NCBI GenBank assembly: GCA_003647525.1
Contig: QMMZ01000105.1
Coordinates: 1-6,881, forward strand
Source: Deltaproteobacteria bacterium
Lineage (GTDB): Bacteria > Desulfobacterota > Desulfobacteria > Desulfobacterales > ETH-SRB1
Reading direction: 5' to 3'
Length of the DNA: 6,881 nucleotides
The position numbers and the translations under genes were made by a program. Below are positions 5,568-6,881 of this stretch, piece by piece (positions within the stretch are counted from its first letter, which is position 1; every line of letters begins with the position of its first letter). The notes beneath the pieces are model-generated. The model saw only the letters and a program-made list of their open reading frames with translations. It was not told the DNA's origin and searched no databases.

Positions 5568-5627
5568 CTGAACAGTCTATTAACCTGAGTATAGACTTTC
5601 AGATAATTAATTATCTGAAAGTCTATA
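5568..5627 (+). promoter_or_regulatory. Three-arm palindromic leader before ffh (38-bp perfect palindrome plus third arm)
   Basis: Bases 5590-5627 form a perfect 38-bp palindrome centred on AATTAATT. Its arm recurs upstream: CTGAACAGTCTAT (5568-5580) repeats CTGAAAGTCTAT (5615-5626) with one extra C. The middle arm ATAGACTTTCAG (5591-5602) can therefore pair either with the upstream arm, across a 10-nt loop, or with the downstream arm. The two hairpins exclude each other, and the second ends 16 nt before the ffh ATG, so it could affect ribosome access. It may instead be a dimeric protein-binding operator or a transposon scar. The sequence structure is certain; its role is inferred. Confidence 0.6.
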
Positions 5628-5643
5628 GTTAAATCGGTGCAAT

Positions 5644-6881
5644 ATGTTTGATAATCTGACCGACAAGCTCGATTTGGTATTTAAAAAACTAAAAGGGCAC
5701 GGCAAATTAACTGAAAAAAATGTAGAGGAAGGTCTAAAAGAAGTTCGCATAGCTCTTCTTGAGGCTGATGTCCATTATAAAGTTGTAAAAAAACTTATTG
5801 CCGATATTAAGGAACGAGCTTTAGGGCAAGAAGTTATGGCCAGCCTTACGCCCGGCCAGCAGGTTGTCAAAATAGTCAATGATGAATTGACGGAAATTAT
5901 GGGAACCCAACACGAAGAGTTGAATCTTTCGGGTTCAAAACCTGCATCTATTATGCTGGTTGGCCTGCAAGGGTCCGGAAAGACAACTACAGCAGGGAAA
6001 CTCGCCGTGTTTTTAAGAAAAAAGGGTAAAAAGCCTTACCTTGTACCGGCAGATGTTTATCGCCCTGCTGCTATTGATCAGCTCAAAAAACTTGGCCAAC
6101 AGTTGTCTGTTCCTGTTTATTCTTCCACGGTGGAAATGGATCCGGTACAGATATGCAGGAAGGCCAGAATTGCTGCACAGCAAGAAGGATGCGATATTCT
6201 TCTCCTTGATACTGCCGGGCGCCTGCATATTGATGAAAATCTGATGGCGGAACTCTGTAATATTAAGGATGCGGTTAAGCCATCTGATATTCTGCTTGTT
6301 GCTGATGCCATGACGGGGCAGGATGCTGTAAATATAGCGAAATCATTTGACAATACCCTGAATCTTGGTGGTATTATTCTCACCAAAATGGATGGTGATG
6401 CACGTGGCGGCGCAGCAATTTCCATCAAATCAATAACCAATAAACCAATTAAATTTATTGGCGTCGGCGAAAAACTTAGTGAACTGGAACCTTTTCATCC
6501 GGACAGGATGTCCTCAAAAATACTGGGGATGGGAGATGTCCTTACTATTATTGAAAAGGCCCAGTCTGTTGTTGATGAAAAAAAGGCTGTTCAACTTGAA
6601 AAGAAGTTAAGAAAAAATGAGTTTACATTAGATGATTTCCGGGATCAGATGGTTCAGATACGAAAAATGGGCTCATTAAAAGACTTACTGGGTATGATCC
6701 CCGGTTTTAGCAAAAACAAACAGTTTAAAAATCTTGAAGTAGATGAAAAAGAATTTGTCAGAATCGAAGCCATAATTAACTCAATGACACCGCTGGAAAG
6801 GCGGCAGCATACCATAATAAATGGGAACCGCAGAAAAAGGATAGCCAAAGGCAGCGGTACAAGCATACAGGATATTAACAA
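5644..6881 (+). CDS. ffh: Signal recognition particle GTPase Ffh/SRP54 (5' 412 codons, runs off the window)
   Basis: Ffh binds SRP RNA and the signal sequences of nascent proteins and delivers ribosomes to the membrane receptor FtsY. The reading frame is open from the ATG at 5644 to the window end. The N domain (about 1-90) starts MFDNLTDKLDLVFKKLKG, the usual Ffh start. The G domain shows the P-loop GLQGSGKTT (107-115), DTAGR (189-193), TKMDGD (247-252) and ARGGAA (253-258), followed by GVGEKLSELEPF. The M domain begins near 300, contains a methionine-rich stretch with MGSLKDLLGMIPGF, and reaches the RNA-binding motif RRKRIAKGSGTS (396-407). About 40-90 residues are missing at the C-terminus, beyond the window. 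The Shine-Dalgarno sequence is poor (only GGTG before the ATG), and a strong palindrome lies just upstream. In many proteobacteria rpsP, rimM, trmD and rplS follow. Confidence 0.98.
   Translation, partial: MFDNLTDKLDLVFKKLKGHGKLTEKNVEEGLKEVRIALLEADVHYKVVKKLIADIKERALGQEVMASLTPGQQVVKIVNDELTEIMGTQHEELNLSGSKPASIMLVGLQGSGKTTTAGKLAVFLRKKGKKPYLVPADVYRPAAIDQLKKLGQQLSVPVYSSTVEMDPVQICRKARIAAQQEGCDILLLDTAGRLHIDENLMAELCNIKDAVKPSDILLVADAMTGQDAVNIAKSFDNTLNLGGIILTKMDGDARGGAAISIKSITNKPIKFIGVGEKLSELEPFHPDRMSSKILGMGDVLTIIEKAQSVVDEKKAVQLEKKLRKNEFTLDDFRDQMVQIRKMGSLKDLLGMIPGFSKNKQFKNLEVDEKEFVRIEAIINSMTPLERRQHTIINGNRRKRIAKGSGTSIQDIN

Larger units (their letters stand above)
4784..5643. other. Repeat-rich intergenic region between divergent ATPase operon and ffh
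   Basis: There is no convincing gene in these 860 bp. The region holds, from left to right, a partial and then a complete MITE-like repeat, a long hairpin, a small REP-like palindrome, a segment bounded by inverted repeats, a probable ffh promoter and a palindromic leader, all listed separately. The signal recognition particle RNA is not here, and I see no tRNA. No strong promoter for the - strand operon could be identified; a TATAAA near its start lies too close to the ATG and has no well-spaced -35. Confidence 0.6.

Noticed and set aside
5568..5627. The repeated arms before ffh as a CRISPR remnant
   Set aside because: The arms alternate in orientation, are only 12-13 bp long, and there are no regular spacers or cas genes.
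4784..5643. An SRP RNA (ffs) or tRNA gene in the intergenic region
   Set aside because: The conserved SRP RNA tetraloop domain and tRNA arms are not seen; the structured parts are all simple inverted repeats.
6117..6440. A 107-codon open frame on the - strand
   Set aside because: It is antisense to the conserved G domain of ffh.

Overview
The window appears to come from the chromosome of a bacterium of the Desulfobacterota (deltaproteobacterial) type. This placement is an inference from the Ffh protein, the mixed AT-rich base composition and the style of the dispersed repeats; no rRNA is present to confirm it. The one housekeeping gene is ffh (signal recognition particle GTPase) at the right edge on the + strand, cut off by the window end. 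Everything else recognisable as coding is on the - strand and looks accessory.

Left part (1-1255): two promoterless-looking, very AT-rich integron gene cassettes, read right to left. Cassette 1 (304-1255) carries a DUF4238-family gene, and cassette 2 (303 to beyond position 1) carries an unrecognised 90-aa gene. A complete 93-bp attC recombination site lies between them (298-390), and the first bases of a second attC are at 1-17. Each gene's TAA stop is embedded at the same place in its attC R'' box. Each R'' box is the exact complement of the cassette's own 5' boundary, as expected of excisable circles. No integrase gene is in the window.

Middle part (1413-4783): a tightly packed three-gene operon on the - strand. 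It encodes a 279-aa helical protein of unknown family, a 430-aa BREX/BrxD-like P-loop ATPase (DUF2791 type), and a second, divergent 412-aa ATPase of the same type. The first two genes overlap by ATGA and the next two are 3 bp apart. No BREX methyltransferase, PglZ, helicase or nuclease gene is present, so this is a candidate stand-alone or partial paired-ATPase module, plausibly for defence or DNA handling. That function is inferred, not shown.

Right part (4784-5643): about 860 bp of noncoding DNA rich in inverted repeats. It holds a MITE-like element with 19-bp terminal repeats, a long near-perfect hairpin, a small REP-like palindrome, and a ~195-bp segment bounded by 11-bp perfect inverted repeats. 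These are followed by a probable ffh promoter and a leader with a 38-bp perfect palindrome plus a third copy of its arm, which allows two mutually exclusive hairpins just before the ffh start codon.

The accessory block therefore sits beside a core gene. An unusual ATPase operon is flanked on one side by MITE-like repeats and on the other by captured integron cassettes in the same orientation, which could be transcribed by read-through from the operon.
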